A stretch of DNA of 7,432 nucleotides from Coriobacteriaceae bacterium (lineage in GTDB: Bacteria > Actinomycetota > Coriobacteriia > Coriobacteriales > QAMH01), in NCBI GenBank assembly GCA_004553405.1, contig SFLO01000034.1, positions 1-7,432 of the forward strand, read 5' to 3'. The translations under genes were made by a program, and so were the position numbers. This document shows positions 5,970 through 7,432 of this stretch, one piece after another; position 1 is the stretch's first letter; each line of letters starts with the position of its first letter. Below the pieces are notes generated by a model. The model saw only the letters and a program-made list of their open reading frames with translations, had not been told where the DNA came from and searched no databases.

Positions 5970-6009
5970 TTCGGTCGATTGTCAGCACATTACCACTAAT
6001 CGATGAGGC

Positions 6010-7432
6010 CTAGTGGCCGGCTCGCTGCTCGCACTCCTGCAAGGCGTCGAAGAGCTCCTGGTCGAAACACGGGTTGCCCACGCCCTTGAAGCTGTGCACG
6101 AGCTTGGCGTAGGGGCGCAGAGCCTCGGCCACGCCGGCGAAGTCTCCCTCCTCCCTCATGCGGAGTATCTCGGCCTTCTTGGGCAGCAGCTCCAGCGAAA
6201 GCTGCTTGAGCTGGACGGCCAGCTTAACCTCCTTGAAGTTCGAGCGGAAGTCGCGCAGCGCCGCTGCGATCTGGCTGGTCTTGGGCCTGAGCTCGCGCTT
6301 GCGGCTGAAGTAGTCTGCGGCCACGGCGCCGCTTGCGTCGAATGCCGCCGCGCTCACAACGGTAGAGACCAGCTCATTGGGGCCGAGTTTGAGCGTGTCG
6401 GCGGGGCGCTTGAGCTTGGGGGCTGCGCCTTCCGCCACCTTGAACTGCGCACCAGAGACCTTGTCCGCGGCGTTGCACACCTGGCCGGAAAGCTCGCTGC
6501 CGGGCATGAGGCGGATCTTCAGGCGACGCATCATCAGCCCGAGGGAGGTGCGCGGTTTGGAGGAGCCCTTGTCCGGCTCGAGCCTCACGCTCACAAAGAG
6601 GCTGTTCTCCGCTGGGGTGAGCACGGTAGCCATGTTGAGGTAGACCGAGCTGCCCTTGTGGATGTAGAGGGCGTCGTCGGGAGAGCCGGTGGCGGAGCTC
6701 GTGGAACGCTCGACGCTGCAGCCGGGCAGCGCGCCCTGCTTCACCGCCGTGGCGATCTTCTGTGCGCCGCTCTTGCCGCAGACTATGGCGTAGTGAGAAA
6801 TCTGGCTTGGCAAACAGCCCCAGTGCATGAGCGCGCTGTGCGCCTCTGGCGCAAGCCGATACGGAACCTTGAGCTTCTCGCACAGCTGCGTCAGCTCCTT
6901 GAGCAGGGTGTAGAGGTAGTCCTGGGTGCTCTGGGGCGCACAGGGGACGGCGATCTTGGGCGGGGCGGGCAGCAGCTGAGAAGGCTCCTCGCCCTCCCAG
7001 GAGGGGATGCCGTACTCCTTGCCCCATGAGCTCTCGCGCATCCAGCGTGGCCAGTAACCGGTCTTCTTCTTGATGTCGAGCAGCGCAAAGCCGTTCCTGG
7101 TGGACTCCGCCGCACTCAGGTAGAGCGCGCGGGCGTCGTCGATGCGGCCCTCGTCCCAGATGATGTCTGCCTCCATCTTGAGGAAGAAGCCGTCCCAGGG
7201 GTAGCGCTCCCTGCCTGCGGTCACAGCGCGCTTGAGCTTCGAGAGTGCCTCCTCGCTGGGCTGAGCGATGTTGGCGCGGCTCAGGAGCACGCAGACGAGT
7301 TTGAGGAAAGCGCTCACGCGCGGGTGGCGCTTGCAGTTGATGGTGGCGGTGAGCAGGGCGTTGTCCAGCTCACCGTGGCTGCAACAGCTGCACGCGGCGC
7401 GGAAGAGCTTGATCGCCTGCTTCACCTCGGCT
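6010..7432 (-). CDS. TPR-like protein with degenerate LicD-like segment, 5'-truncated by window edge
   Basis: The frame is open from the right window edge to TAG at 6012-6010. A GTG at 7425-7423 gives 471 residues, but the codons before it (GAG, GCC) are also open and no ribosome binding site fits, so the gene probably starts outside. Numbered from that GTG, residues 1-115 look like helical TPR pairs ('EGRIDDARALYLSAAES', 92-108) with a Cys cluster 'CSCC' (12-15). Residues 170-216 resemble a LicD start: 'LLKELTQLCEKLKVPYRL', then 'HWGCLPSQISHYAI', where LicD has 'HKGFIPWDNDVDI'. Farther on, 'SLFVSVRLEPDK' stands where gene 4 has 'GVFIDVFIMFGVPD'. All catalytic acids of the motif are absent. 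The C-terminus ('RPYAKLVHSF', from 437) parallels gene 4. It lies 91 bp upstream of licD on the same strand, probably in one transcript. It is probably non-catalytic; whether a substrate-binding or scaffold partner is unknown. The similarity is by eye only. Confidence 0.7.
   Translation of the reverse strand, partial: AEVKQAIKLFRAACSCCSHGELDNALLTATINCKRHPRVSAFLKLVCVLLSRANIAQPSEEALSKLKRAVTAGRERYPWDGFFLKMEADIIWDEGRIDDARALYLSAAESTRNGFALLDIKKKTGYWPRWMRESSWGKEYGIPSWEGEEPSQLLPAPPKIAVPCAPQSTQDYLYTLLKELTQLCEKLKVPYRLAPEAHSALMHWGCLPSQISHYAIVCGKSGAQKIATAVKQGALPGCSVERSTSSATGSPDDALYIHKGSSVYLNMATVLTPAENSLFVSVRLEPDKGSSKPRTSLGLMMRRLKIRLMPGSELSGQVCNAADKVSGAQFKVAEGAAPKLKRPADTLKLGPNELVSTVVSAAAFDASGAVAADYFSRKRELRPKTSQIAAALRDFRSNFKEVKLAVQLKQLSLELLPKKAEILRMREEGDFAGVAEALRPYAKLVHSFKGVGNPCFDQELFDALQECEQRAGH

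Noticed and set aside
6000..6009. A separate promoter for licD in the 91-bp gap after gene 5
   Set aside because: No -35/-10 pair with proper spacing and good matches was found on the minus strand between 6009 and 5919, so read-through from gene 5 is the simpler view.
6013..7029. 338-residue forward open frame opposite gene 5
   Set aside because: Low-information Leu/Glu/Ala/Val-rich translation with no start signal. The minus-strand frame has TPR-like and LicD-like features and runs the full length.
1..7432. Tandem repeats for phase variation, as in Haemophilus licA
   Set aside because: No run of short tandem units was seen at the start of any gene. The longest homopolymer noticed is A6, in the terminator region.
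1..7432. tRNA, rRNA, CRISPR array or insertion sequence
   Set aside because: No cloverleaf-like region, spaced direct repeats, transposase motif or terminal inverted repeats were recognised. Genes fill nearly all the window.

Overview
The window is GC-rich and strongly biased to C- or G-ending codons. It is a compact cell-surface phosphocholine (lic-type) locus. Composition and content suggest a high-GC gut bacterium, most plausibly an actinobacterium of the class Coriobacteriia (Collinsella/Olsenella-like). That placement is inference, because no rRNA or other taxonomic marker is present.

There are five genes in the order -> <- | -> <- <-. (1) Bases 1-628 (+) are the 3' part of an IspD/TarI-family cytidylyltransferase gene whose start lies outside the window. 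(2) 649-1593 (-) encodes an XRE-type helix-turn-helix domain fused to a second, divergent IspD/TarI-like domain. (3) 1778-3562 (+) encodes a three-part protein: winged-helix-like N-terminus, LicC-like phosphocholine cytidylyltransferase, LicA-like choline kinase. (4) 3714-5918 (-) encodes a LicD-family transferase with a long helical, TPR-like C-terminal half. (5) 6010-7432 (-, running off the right edge) encodes a protein with a TPR-like region, a LicD-like segment that has lost its acidic catalytic motif, and a C-terminal domain resembling that of gene 4.

The 184-bp divergent region 1594-1777 is AT-richer than the genes and carries the visible control signals. Two divergent promoters have the same -35 hexamer (TTGACT), each inside a near-identical 12-mer in inverted orientation. 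A second forward promoter is possible. Two hairpins lie between the convergent genes 3 and 4: a GC-rich stem for the forward gene, and a perfect 32-bp palindrome followed by a T-tract on the minus strand for the licD gene.

Working model (inference): gene 3 phosphorylates choline and activates it to CDP-choline, and LicD (gene 4) transfers phosphocholine, or a related phospho-substituent, to a surface glycan. Gene 1 may supply a second CDP-activated precursor. Gene 2 looks like a regulator built from a cytidylyltransferase fold, well placed to sense CTP, a CDP-alcohol or a phospho-alcohol and control the divergent licC-licA gene. Gene 5 looks like a catalytically dead LicD relative that could assist gene 4 or bind its substrate. 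The most unusual content is this pairing of active enzymes with degenerate relatives, plus DNA-binding-type domains fused to two different nucleotidyltransferases.
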